NCBI GenBank assembly: GCA_038199755.1
Contig: JBBPYR010000058.1
Coordinates: 1 to 20,750 of the forward strand
Source: JBBPYR01 sp038199755
GTDB lineage: Bacteria; Chloroflexota; Ktedonobacteria; Ktedonobacterales; Ktedonobacteraceae
Length of the DNA: 20,750 nucleotides
Direction of reading: 5' to 3'
The notes under the pieces are model-generated. The model saw nothing but the letters and a program-made list of their open reading frames with translations, searched no databases and was not told the DNA's origin. Position numbers and translations under genes: made by a program. Shown here one piece after another: positions 1 to 6,638 of the stretch; position 1 is the stretch's first letter; every line of letters starts with the position of its first letter.

Positions 1-80
1 ACATCACAATGTATCGATTTTGCCCGTGGGACGAGATAGGTATGGAAGAAAGCGATGGTAAGCTCGCACCTATGGGACCC

Positions 81-2135
81 TCACTGGTTTGCAGTGGGAC
101 CAAGCAACGGCAGGCGTAAAAAGAAGGTAGTGCCAACGCCCTCTTCTGACTCAAACCAGAGTCTTCCGGCGTGTTGTTCAACGAGTTCGTGGCAGAGATA
201 CAATCCCAGTCCTGTGCCGCTGATCCCGGCAGCCTGGGCATTGTCGGCGCGCATGAAGCGCCCAAAGATGCGCGTCCGCTGGTGGCGTGGAATACCCAGG
301 CCCTTATCTTGCACCTGAATTTCCGCCTCCTTGCTGTCCGCAGAGGTTGTCAGTGTCACGTGGACCGGACCTCCCTGCGGACAGTACTTGATGGCATTAG
401 TGAGCAGGTTCGCGAGGACTTGCTCGATGCGTTGGGAGTCAATTGTCGCTTCCAGTTGTGGATGGTCCGTATGAAGTGTCAATTGGTGGAGCGTGGTGGT
501 CTGCTGGGAGCGTTCCACCATGCGCTGGACTAGAAGTACAAGGTTGGCAGGGGCGAGGTGCAAGACCAATTGACCGGCCTGCAGACGCGAGGTATCTAGC
601 AGATCGTTAGTGAGTTGGATCAACCGGTCTGTGGCTATGTCCAGATCCTGTAACATCTCCTGCTGCCAGTCCGCAAGTTGGGAGCCATTGCCGGACACTG
701 AGTGTTGCAGAAGTGTTCCTACTGCTATTTTAAGCACCGAGAGTGGCTGGCGCAATTCATGGGCTGCAATCCCAATGAATTCGTCCTTGAAATACTCCGC
801 CTCTTTGAGCAAGCTCACATCTTGATGGATCACCAGGGCCAGTGGCTCGCCACTCTGCGGTGGTTGGACACTTTCAGAATGCTCTGGCATGCCCAGACTG
901 CGCCAATGAGGAGAGGACAACGGCACCGCATTCACCAGGATTGGCATGGTAGAGCGAGGAGGTCGGCGGATCATCTCCTGATGTTGCAATACTATTTCTC
1001 CGCCCAGCAGAGCGCGCATAGTGGCCCAGGCTTCCGGCTCGATCGGGTGCTCCTGAGCATCGACGATACGAATAGCATGCTCTTCTAAGAAATCGCGCAT
1101 CGGCTGTTCGGGAGGCCATACCGCGCCCCAGACGCTTGCTGCCGCACGATTAGCCAGCACCAGGCGAGCGTCTTGTCCATGCACCACATAAATGCTACTG
1201 GGTACGATGTCCAGCACCTGCAGCAAGAAGGCACGCTGAGCAAGTGTCTCGGTGTGCGTGGCGGTTTGTGCCTGTTGCAGGAACCTCCGCTGGGTAATGT
1301 CCCGATTAATTTCTAGGAAGGCCTTTGTTACTCCTTGGGCGTCACGAAGCAGGATCTGACGGCTTTCGACCACGACCGTGCGGCCATCACGCCGGATTTG
1401 CACCAGTTCTCCTTCCCACTGGACCTCGCGTTCCAGGTGTGCCTCGACCACAGCGCGGCTCGTGGGAAAGCGCGTATGAAGTAGTGTGTGGCTGACACGT
1501 CCCAGGGCCTCCTGTTCGCTCCATCCATAGAGTTCTTCCGCCCCACGGTTCCAGGAGAGCACCCGGCTAATCGGATCTCGCATCAGGATTGCATCATGAG
1601 CGAGATGGATGAGCGTGCTTTGTGCCATCAGGTATTCCATCTGTTGCAGTTGCTCGCGTTCCAGCATTCGCTGTTGAGGAGTAACATCACGGATTGCGCC
1701 GATCACATGGAGTGCCTGGTCCAGGAGGATGGGACGTACACTGATATCCCCCGGAAACTCGCTGCCATCCTTGCGTCGTCCCATCAGGTCACGTCCCACT
1801 CCCATTGGTCGCTGAAGGAGGGTGGTCACATAGGAGCGTCGATGAGCCCCATGTACCGCGTGGAAACGCTCTGGCAACAGCACTTCCAGAGGTTGCCCGT
1901 ACAGTTCGTGTGGATGGTATCCAAACAGGGTCGTTGCCTGCTCATTCATCAGGACGATTTTTCCCAGAGAATCGATCAAGATCGCGGAGTCCGGCGAAAG
2001 GGCGAGATGTGTCATCACCTCGGCCACCGTGATGGTAGGAAGGGCCGATGCCGTTGCCCATTCGTCTTGGAGCGGCGTCTCTGAGCTTGCCTGCTGGTGA
2101 TGGTTAGTGGAGCGATCTTCTTGCTCATTGCTCAT
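81..2135 (-). CDS. Soluble PAS-PAS-PAS sensor histidine kinase
   Basis: A 684-residue sensor kinase that should autophosphorylate on a histidine and pass the phosphate to a response regulator. Three PAS-like domains are visible at about residues 40-150 (LFGYHPHELYG), 172-285 (ELYGWSEQEALG) and 302-440. The HisKA dimerisation domain follows, with the H-box AAHELRQPL and phospho-acceptor His459, then an HATPase domain with N-box NLLTNAIKY (about 576-584), G1 box DKGLGIP (610-616), F box FGRFM (624-628) and G2 box GTGLGLYL (640-647). There is no membrane segment, so it is probably cytosolic and senses through PAS ligands, redox or light. The open frame extends 33 codons further upstream, but the start at 2135 is preferred because AAGGAGGATA (2141-2150) sits 5 bases before its ATG. 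No response regulator is adjacent; the nearest in the window is at 12765-13436. Its input signal cannot be told. Confidence 0.93.
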   Translation of the reverse strand: MSNEQEDRSTNHHQQASSETPLQDEWATASALPTITVAEVMTHLALSPDSAILIDSLGKIVLMNEQATTLFGYHPHELYGQPLEVLLPERFHAVHGAHRRSYVTTLLQRPMGVGRDLMGRRKDGSEFPGDISVRPILLDQALHVIGAIRDVTPQQRMLEREQLQQMEYLMAQSTLIHLAHDAILMRDPISRVLSWNRGAEELYGWSEQEALGRVSHTLLHTRFPTSRAVVEAHLEREVQWEGELVQIRRDGRTVVVESRQILLRDAQGVTKAFLEINRDITQRRFLQQAQTATHTETLAQRAFLLQVLDIVPSSIYVVHGQDARLVLANRAAASVWGAVWPPEQPMRDFLEEHAIRIVDAQEHPIEPEAWATMRALLGGEIVLQHQEMIRRPPRSTMPILVNAVPLSSPHWRSLGMPEHSESVQPPQSGEPLALVIHQDVSLLKEAEYFKDEFIGIAAHELRQPLSVLKIAVGTLLQHSVSGNGSQLADWQQEMLQDLDIATDRLIQLTNDLLDTSRLQAGQLVLHLAPANLVLLVQRMVERSQQTTTLHQLTLHTDHPQLEATIDSQRIEQVLANLLTNAIKYCPQGGPVHVTLTTSADSKEAEIQVQDKGLGIPRHQRTRIFGRFMRADNAQAAGISGTGLGLYLCHELVEQHAGRLWFESEEGVGTTFFLRLPLLGPTANQ

Positions 2136-2220
2136 CGAGCTATCCTCCTTGATCCGGGTGAGAGACCCACGTCCCATTTTTCCTGGCTTCGGCCTCACTC
2201 TCCGCAAAAATGAACCCGGG

Positions 2221-2240
2221 TAATCCTTCTGCAAGGATTA
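2221..2240. terminator. 8-bp hairpin at the end of the recombinase remnant
   Basis: TAATCCTT (2221-2228) and AAGGATTA (2233-2240) are perfect inverted arms around a 4-base loop. The stop codon of the recombinase remnant lies in the outer arm (2238-2240), and the minus strand continues into a short T-rich stretch. It resembles a weak intrinsic terminator of the former recombinase gene; function is inferred. Confidence 0.35.
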
Positions 2241-2369
2241 CTCATCATAGGCATTTTGTGGCAAGTGCTCGACTCGTGTCGAAAGGTGTTCGATCGTTGG
2301 CTGACTATAGATCCTCGTGGTATCGAGGGAGGCATGCCCCAGCAGGCTGGCCAACCCAACGATGGCGCG
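2238..2369 (-). pseudogene. C-terminal remnant of a tyrosine recombinase (phage-type integrase)
   Basis: The minus strand encodes 43 residues ending in a TAA, containing LLGHASLDTTRIYSQPT. This is the hallmark C-terminus of XerC/D-type tyrosine recombinases: the LLGHxS box with the box II histidine region, and the catalytic tyrosine in TRIYSQ. The codon just upstream in frame is TAA (2370-2372), and no recombinase sequence is seen beyond it, so only the tail of a roughly 300-residue enzyme survives. It cannot be catalytic: the first catalytic Arg/Lys and the Arg of the HxxR box are absent. It marks a past mobile element or recombination endpoint between the histidine kinase and the GlcNAc cluster. 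Confidence 0.8.
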
Positions 2370-2421
2370 TTAGAAGTATACCATACCGATTATGGTGAGC
2401 GGAAGGAGGGTGTCACTTTCT

Positions 2422-2461
2422 CCAAAAACAGGTGAAAATGGGAGTTTGCACCTGTTTTTGG
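2422..2461. repeat. 13-bp perfect inverted repeat
   Basis: CCAAAAACAGGTG (2422-2434) and CACCTGTTTTTGG (2449-2461) form a perfect 13-bp stem around a 14-base loop. The arms carry runs of five A and five T, so it could end transcription in either direction. It could also be an end of a lost insertion element, since it lies next to a recombinase remnant. A second perfect 12-bp palindrome, TCAGTATACTGA, follows at 2467-2478. The remaining bases of this intergenic stretch (2479-2622) show only weak hairpins. Confidence 0.55.
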
Positions 2462-2466
2462 TCCTC

Positions 2467-2478
2467 TCAGTATACTGA
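2467..2478. repeat. 12-bp perfect palindrome
   Basis: TCAGTATACTGA is a perfect dyad 5 bases after the 13-bp inverted repeat. It has the size of a dimeric-regulator operator, but no intact gene starts next to it, so no role is assigned. Confidence 0.3.
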
Positions 2479-2622
2479 AGAGTAGTAATTCCGCGTGGTG
2501 GTTTTTACACGTATCCTGGGCCTACCTCTAACAGGTAAGAGAAGAGAAAATCCTACAAATCCTGAACTGGCATCGTCTCCAGTTTACCCAAGTCAGAGAA
2601 GTTAAACTGGCTTCTCACTTTG

Positions 2623-3378
2623 CTAGTTAATGCGTCCTGCATAACGCTGGCGTAATCTTTCCCCTTGCTCTATGCCGCCTGGCACGTTGGCTGAAATGAA
2701 GGTGGGAGGTTCTATCCCTCGTGAGATGAGATTGCGAATAGTCTCGGCGGTAAGCATCTGGTCAATCAGCACGCCACTGAGCGATGAAATAGAGCAGGCT
2801 TTCCCACCTCCCGGCATTTCCAGCAAGGCGTCCCCAAATGGCCCACAGTTGTCAATGACGGCATCGGCAAACTCGTACAGTTTCTTACCGGAAGGATGAC
2901 GTGACTCCGTTCGCTGTGTATGTTCGAGCGATGTCACAGCCACCAGCGCATGCCCATGGTCTTTCGCTTGTTGTGCAACCTCAACAATGGCAGCATTCAC
3001 ACCTGAGTTGGAGGCGATGATAAAAACATCTTGCGGTTCAATCCGATAGCAGGAAAGTATGGCTTGTCCAGCGGCTAAATCACGCTCAATGTCGGGTTTC
3101 CTCACTCGTTCGAGCGACCATTGCGCATGCAGTGCGAGGTCTTCCAGGTCTATCCTATTGACTGGTACAAGCCCACCAGCACGGCCTGCCAGTTCCATCG
3201 TGAGTGCGCGCGAATGACCCGTTCCATAGGCATGGATGATACCGTTCTTCTCGATGCAATCGGCGAAAAGAAGGGCGGCACGACGAATGGCATTGGACTG
3301 GGTCTGGCGAATGCGCTCAAGCACCTTGAACGCCTCTTGCCAAAAGAGCTCCAACCCGATTGGTTGCTGTTCAAACAT
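2623..3378 (-). CDS. SIS-domain phosphosugar-binding protein (UPF0309-like)
   Basis: A 251-residue SIS-fold protein, the last gene of the GlcNAc cluster. Phosphosugar-binding loops are visible as YGTGHSRAL (about 51-59) and ASNSGVNAAI (about 122-131). The signature SRHPSGKKLYEFADAVIDN followed by GPFGDA is typical of the UPF0309 group of SIS proteins. It begins 12 bases after the stop of the deaminase gene, with AGAAGGTGATC as ribosome site, so it is translationally linked. UPF0309-type proteins commonly sit with amino-sugar genes. One related actinobacterial group (NagS) has been described as acting on GlcNAc-6-P as a dehydratase; whether this protein does so is only a hypothesis. MurQ-type etherase is less likely, because the MurQ catalytic-region signatures were not recognised. 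SIS assignment is secure; substrate is not. Confidence 0.85.
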   Translation of the reverse strand: MFEQQPIGLELFWQEAFKVLERIRQTQSNAIRRAALLFADCIEKNGIIHAYGTGHSRALTMELAGRAGGLVPVNRIDLEDLALHAQWSLERVRKPDIERDLAAGQAILSCYRIEPQDVFIIASNSGVNAAIVEVAQQAKDHGHALVAVTSLEHTQRTESRHPSGKKLYEFADAVIDNCGPFGDALLEMPGGGKACSISSLSGVLIDQMLTAETIRNLISRGIEPPTFISANVPGGIEQGERLRQRYAGRIN

Positions 3379-3390
3379 GGGATCACCTTC

Positions 3391-4533
3391 TCAAAATGTA
3401 CGCGTGATTTTTGTCAAGCTGCGTGGCTGATCGGGATTCAGTCCCTTATGAAGGGCTAAATAGTGGGCAAAGAGTTGACCAGCTATGATATAGGGTAAGG
3501 GTGCAAGCAGTTCAGCAATACTTGTCTGCACCTCTTTCGCTAGATCATTCCCACCCACCGTCCCCCCATTCCCCCGCACAATGCTTGTTGTAAGCTGGGG
3601 TAGTTCGAGGCGAATGCATGTTGTGGCGAGTTCCTGCAAACGCTCATCTTCCGTCACGACCAGACAATCTGCACCATGCTCACCCAGCCATTGCAGCAAC
3701 AGTTGCGAATCGGTAGCGGTATGGCCGGGGGGAGCGAAGACGATGACGGGCAAACCTCGATCCACAAGGGCTGTGGGTCCATGGCGAAAATCGGCACTAG
3801 AAAAGGGGGTCGCGACAACATAGCAGGTTTCTGCCAATTTCAAGGCAGTCTCGCGGGCGGTACTATACTGGAAGACGCGCCCTAACACCACACAATCACG
3901 GGCATGAACGTAACGCTCGGCTACACGGGCGATAGTTTCCTCGCTCTTGAGTGCCGCCGTAACGAGTGCTGGCATCTGTTCGATGCTGGCACGGAGGAGT
4001 TCACCACCGGGCAAAAACGCGGCGAGCATTGCGAGAACCGCGCACGTGGTGGTATAGGTCTTCGTGGCGGCTACACTACGCTCAAAGCCCGCATGACACA
4101 GCAAGGTATGCTGTGCAGTTCGCGCCAATAGTGAGCCTTCCTGGTTTGTGATGCCCACCGTCAGGGCACCTGCCTGACGTGCCTGGGCAACAACTTCCAC
4201 GATATCGGGGGATTCGCCTGACTGCGAGATACCTATAACCAACGTTCGTTCCAGCCGCAGCGAGGCACCGTAGAGCGTATACAGTGAGGGAGTAGCGAGA
4301 GCAACGGGAATACCGTTCAGATATTGAAAAAGGTACTGCGCATACAGGGCTGCATGGTCGGACGTTCCACGGGCGGCAAGTATCACCAGATCCACGCCAC
4401 GCTGTGTCGCCTCCAAAGCGGCTTGGCGCACAGCATTAGCGGTGCCGCTCAGCGTACGTTGCAGCGCGGCTGGCTGCTCGCGAATCTCATTCAACATGTG
4501 CGTTTGTGCGGTAGGAAGGTTAGGTTCTAGCAT
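3391..4533 (-). CDS. nagB-II: SIS-type glucosamine-6-phosphate deaminase (NagB-II-like)
   Basis: A 380-residue protein with two SIS domains and no N-terminal glutaminase domain. It therefore resembles the isomerase half of GlmS and should run in the catabolic direction: GlcN-6-P plus water to fructose-6-P and ammonia. First SIS motifs are ARGTSDHAALYAQY (about 54-67) and GISQSGESPD (101-110); the family signature FERSVAATKTYTT follows at about 150-162, then DFRHGPTAL (248-256) and the C-terminal tail GLNPDQPRSLTKITRTF. Its start codon overlaps the end of nagA by 14 bases, which implies translational coupling and supports its place after the deacetylase in the same pathway. It would replace the classical hexameric NagB, absent here. 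AgaS-type galactosamine deaminase is a possible alternative, but NagA and a GlcNAc-type PTS beside it favour GlcN-6-P. Confidence 0.86.
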   Translation of the reverse strand: MLEPNLPTAQTHMLNEIREQPAALQRTLSGTANAVRQAALEATQRGVDLVILAARGTSDHAALYAQYLFQYLNGIPVALATPSLYTLYGASLRLERTLVIGISQSGESPDIVEVVAQARQAGALTVGITNQEGSLLARTAQHTLLCHAGFERSVAATKTYTTTCAVLAMLAAFLPGGELLRASIEQMPALVTAALKSEETIARVAERYVHARDCVVLGRVFQYSTARETALKLAETCYVVATPFSSADFRHGPTALVDRGLPVIVFAPPGHTATDSQLLLQWLGEHGADCLVVTEDERLQELATTCIRLELPQLTTSIVRGNGGTVGGNDLAKEVQTSIAELLAPLPYIIAGQLFAHYLALHKGLNPDQPRSLTKITRTF

Positions 4534-5782
4534 GAGGATAGTCCTTTACACCCGCATAAGCAAGCAGACCACGTACCCAGGTCTGCTGAACGACACCGTG
4601 ATGGTCCAGCGCAATCAGGTCTGCATCCGCTCCAGGCACGACCCTTCCTTTGCGATGCGCAACGCTGGCGATCTGGGCGGGTACGTGTGTTGCCATACTA
4701 ATCGCCTCGGACCAGCCGAGTCCGCTAAAGGACACAATGTTGCGCACCGCACGGTCAAGCGTGAGTATGCTCCCTGAGAGTGCCCCATCGGCCAGTCGTA
4801 CAGCCCCATCACGCACGGTGACTTTGCGCCCCACAAATTCATACTCCCCCTCCGCTAGCCCTGCTGGTGCAACGGCATCGGTGATGAGCGCGACATTGCG
4901 TGAGCCGCGAGCCGCGATGACAAGCCTCGTCACTGCCGGATGCAGATGAATGCCATCAGCGATGATCTCTACCGTCGCCCGCTGATCTGTCAGCAGTGCT
5001 CCTGGTACGCCAGGAGTTCGATGGTCGAGTGCCGACATCGCGTTGAAGAGATGTGTCGAGTGTCGAGCCCCCGCGTCAATAGCGCGAATAGTCTGTTCGT
5101 AGGTTGCCGCTGTGTGCCCAATGCAGGCCATTATCTTACAGCGGATGAGCGTTGCCAGGAAACGTTCTTCCTCATCTTCTTCTGGTGCATAATCAACGAT
5201 GCGCAACCAGCCGCGCCCAAGTGCTGCCAGTTCCTCCATCTCAGCGGGATCAGGTCGACGAATTCCTGGCTCATATTGTGCCCCCTTCTTCGCCCGACAA
5301 ATAAATGGGCCTTCCAAGCGCATACCAAGAATTTCGGCAGCGGCGGGATGGTTCTGCTGCTCGGCGGCACTCACCATGCGCTGCACCTGCTCTGCCATCT
5401 CAGGCCGACCGAGTGTCGCAATGGTGGGAAAGAACGAGGTCACCCCCGTTCGAGGAAGCTCACGAGCCATCGCCTCCACATCCTCTTGCGAACCAGTGGT
5501 CACATCATAGCCACAAAAACCATGCGTGTGGAGATCAATGTAGCCGGGAGCGAGGCTCCACGAGCCAAGATCAGTGACAGTTACCGCTTTCCCTGCTAAG
5601 TACAGGGCGATGCGCTCCCCAACTGAGGCAGCATCGGTTTCACGCCAAATGTCACGAATGGTTGTACCCTCAAGCACAACGGCGATTGGCCCCTCTATCT
5701 CTTCAGGCGCGTACAGCTTTCTTGCCAGCAACACCTGTATTTGTGAGGGGTGATCTACGGTGTTCTGTCTATCATCACGCAT
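4520..5782 (-). CDS. nagA: N-acetylglucosamine-6-phosphate deacetylase
   Basis: A 420-residue amidohydrolase that hydrolyses GlcNAc-6-P to GlcN-6-P and acetate, the first committed step of GlcNAc breakdown. Metal and catalytic residues are all in place: DLHTHG with His85 and His87, RLEGPF with Glu157, GHTAAT with His223, STHLFNAM with His244, and the catalytic acid ITDAVAPAG with Asp302. Length is slightly above the usual 380-400 because of an N-terminal extension of about 15 residues. The start is supported by AAGGAAGTGA ahead of the ATG. It begins 12 bases after the HPr gene and overlaps the deaminase gene by 14 bases, so it lies in the middle of one operon fed by the PTS genes upstream. 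Confidence 0.95.
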   Translation of the reverse strand: MRDDRQNTVDHPSQIQVLLARKLYAPEEIEGPIAVVLEGTTIRDIWRETDAASVGERIALYLAGKAVTVTDLGSWSLAPGYIDLHTHGFCGYDVTTGSQEDVEAMARELPRTGVTSFFPTIATLGRPEMAEQVQRMVSAAEQQNHPAAAEILGMRLEGPFICRAKKGAQYEPGIRRPDPAEMEELAALGRGWLRIVDYAPEEDEEERFLATLIRCKIMACIGHTAATYEQTIRAIDAGARHSTHLFNAMSALDHRTPGVPGALLTDQRATVEIIADGIHLHPAVTRLVIAARGSRNVALITDAVAPAGLAEGEYEFVGRKVTVRDGAVRLADGALSGSILTLDRAVRNIVSFSGLGWSEAISMATHVPAQIASVAHRKGRVVPGADADLIALDHHGVVQQTWVRGLLAYAGVKDYPHART

Positions 5783-5794
5783 CGTTCACTTCCT

Positions 5795-6055
5795 TCATCC
5801 CAGGTCTCCTTCGAGAAGTGAGGCGAGTTTGTCAAGCGCACTCTCAGCATCGTCACCTTCGACCTTGAGTACAACCTGGTCGCCTAGTTCAACGCCAAGT
5901 GTCAGGACTGAGAGGATAGACTTTGCGTTGACCGTCTTCTCGTTTTTAGAGAGCGTTACCTTGCTCTGAAATTCTTTCGCGTTCTGTACAAATATGGCAG
6001 CCGGGCGGGCGTGTAACCCTGTCTTGCTCCCGACTTTGACTATTCGTTCCATCAT
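5795..6055 (-). CDS. ptsH: HPr phosphocarrier protein of the PTS
   Basis: An 86-residue HPr that relays phosphate from Enzyme I to the IIA protein. The phosphorylation site is His15 in TGLHARPA, at the canonical position. Ser46 in NAKSILSV matches the regulatory serine phosphorylated by HPr kinase in Gram-positive bacteria, so catabolite-type control is possible; no HPr kinase or Enzyme I gene is in this window. Length is normal. AAGGAG precedes the start at a good distance; a second ATG directly follows the first. It lies in the GlcNAc cluster between the IIA gene and nagA, separated from IIA by a long hairpin (6107-6156), which may alter its expression relative to the upstream genes. Confidence 0.95.
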   Translation of the reverse strand: MMERIVKVGSKTGLHARPAAIFVQNAKEFQSKVTLSKNEKTVNAKSILSVLTLGVELGDQVVLKVEGDDAESALDKLASLLEGDLG

Positions 6056-6106
6056 ATCTGCTCCTTATAGTAGACCATCTCTTCTTTGCTCGTGACAATC
6101 ATGAAG

Positions 6107-6156
6107 CACGGTGTATGGCTGGCGACAAGCATGCTCGTCGCCAGCCATACACCGTG
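6107..6156 (-). terminator. 20-bp perfect hairpin between IIA and HPr genes
   Basis: Perfect 20-base arms at 6107-6126 and 6137-6156 enclose a 10-base loop that itself contains GCATGC. The stem can extend four more pairs outward with one G-U. It starts three bases downstream of the IIA stop codon and lies inside the operon. There is no U-tract on the minus strand, so it is as likely to be an mRNA-stabilising or processing element as a partial terminator. Confidence 0.6.
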
Positions 6157-6158
6157 TT

Positions 6159-6611
6159 TCACACTTCTAGGACAAAGAGCACATCTCGTCCAGCCTGCAC
6201 CTGCCCAGTAGCACGGCGTACAATCGTCCCATCACCAACGGAAACGACAGGACTCATCATCACCTTCCCTCTGCGCTCGATGGCTGCACGATCAAAGCGG
6301 ACAATTGGCGTTCCAGCCGTGACCGCCTGACCCTCTGTGGCAAGACACTCAAAGCCCTCGCCTTGTAACTCGACCGTATCGAGCCCAAGATGTACAATCA
6401 ACTCCACACCGCCATCAGCAGCGATGCCAAAGGCGTGTCCGCCTGGAAACAATTTGACGAGTTGTCCGCTCACCGGGGCCACGGCGACGCTACCTGATGG
6501 GTCGATAGCAACGCCATCACCGACCATTTTCTGCGCGAACACCTCATCTGGAACCTTTTCCAGCTCGATGACCATACCGTCAAGAGGGGCAAGAACCGAT
6601 AGTTGTGCCAT
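6159..6611 (-). CDS. crr: PTS IIA component, glucose/GlcNAc family
   Basis: A 150-residue IIA-Glc family protein that takes phosphate from HPr and passes it to the IIB domain of NagE. The phosphorylated histidine is His74 in ELIVHLGLDTVEL, and the assisting histidine is His59 in GGHAFGIA; their 15-residue separation matches E. coli IIA-Glc. The C-terminal AGRDVLFVLEV strand is also typical. AAGGAG precedes the start by 8 bases. It starts 27 bases after nagE and is encoded separately rather than fused to it, unlike E. coli NagE, which is a IICBA fusion. The symbol crr is by family; it may be dedicated to GlcNAc here. Confidence 0.92.
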   Translation of the reverse strand: MAQLSVLAPLDGMVIELEKVPDEVFAQKMVGDGVAIDPSGSVAVAPVSGQLVKLFPGGHAFGIAADGGVELIVHLGLDTVELQGEGFECLATEGQAVTAGTPIVRFDRAAIERRGKVMMSPVVSVGDGTIVRRATGQVQAGRDVLFVLEV

Positions 6612-6638
6612 GATGATGCTCCTTTTTCACGCTTGCTT

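Noticed and set aside
1488..2084. Open frame of 198 codons on the plus strand
   Set aside because: It is antisense to the PAS region of the histidine kinase, has no recognisable domain, and mirrors the codon pattern of the real gene.
3391..4533. GlmS (glucosamine-6-phosphate synthase)
   Set aside because: The N-terminal glutamine amidotransferase domain with catalytic Cys1 is missing, and the catabolic context (nagA, PTS) favours a deaminase.
4940..5599. Open frame of 219 codons on the plus strand
   Set aside because: Antisense to nagA, whose metal-binding and catalytic residues are all intact; low-complexity odd composition.
6107..6156. Insertion-sequence terminal repeats
   Set aside because: The arms are separated by only 10 bases and no transposase or target duplication is visible; a hairpin in RNA is the simpler reading.
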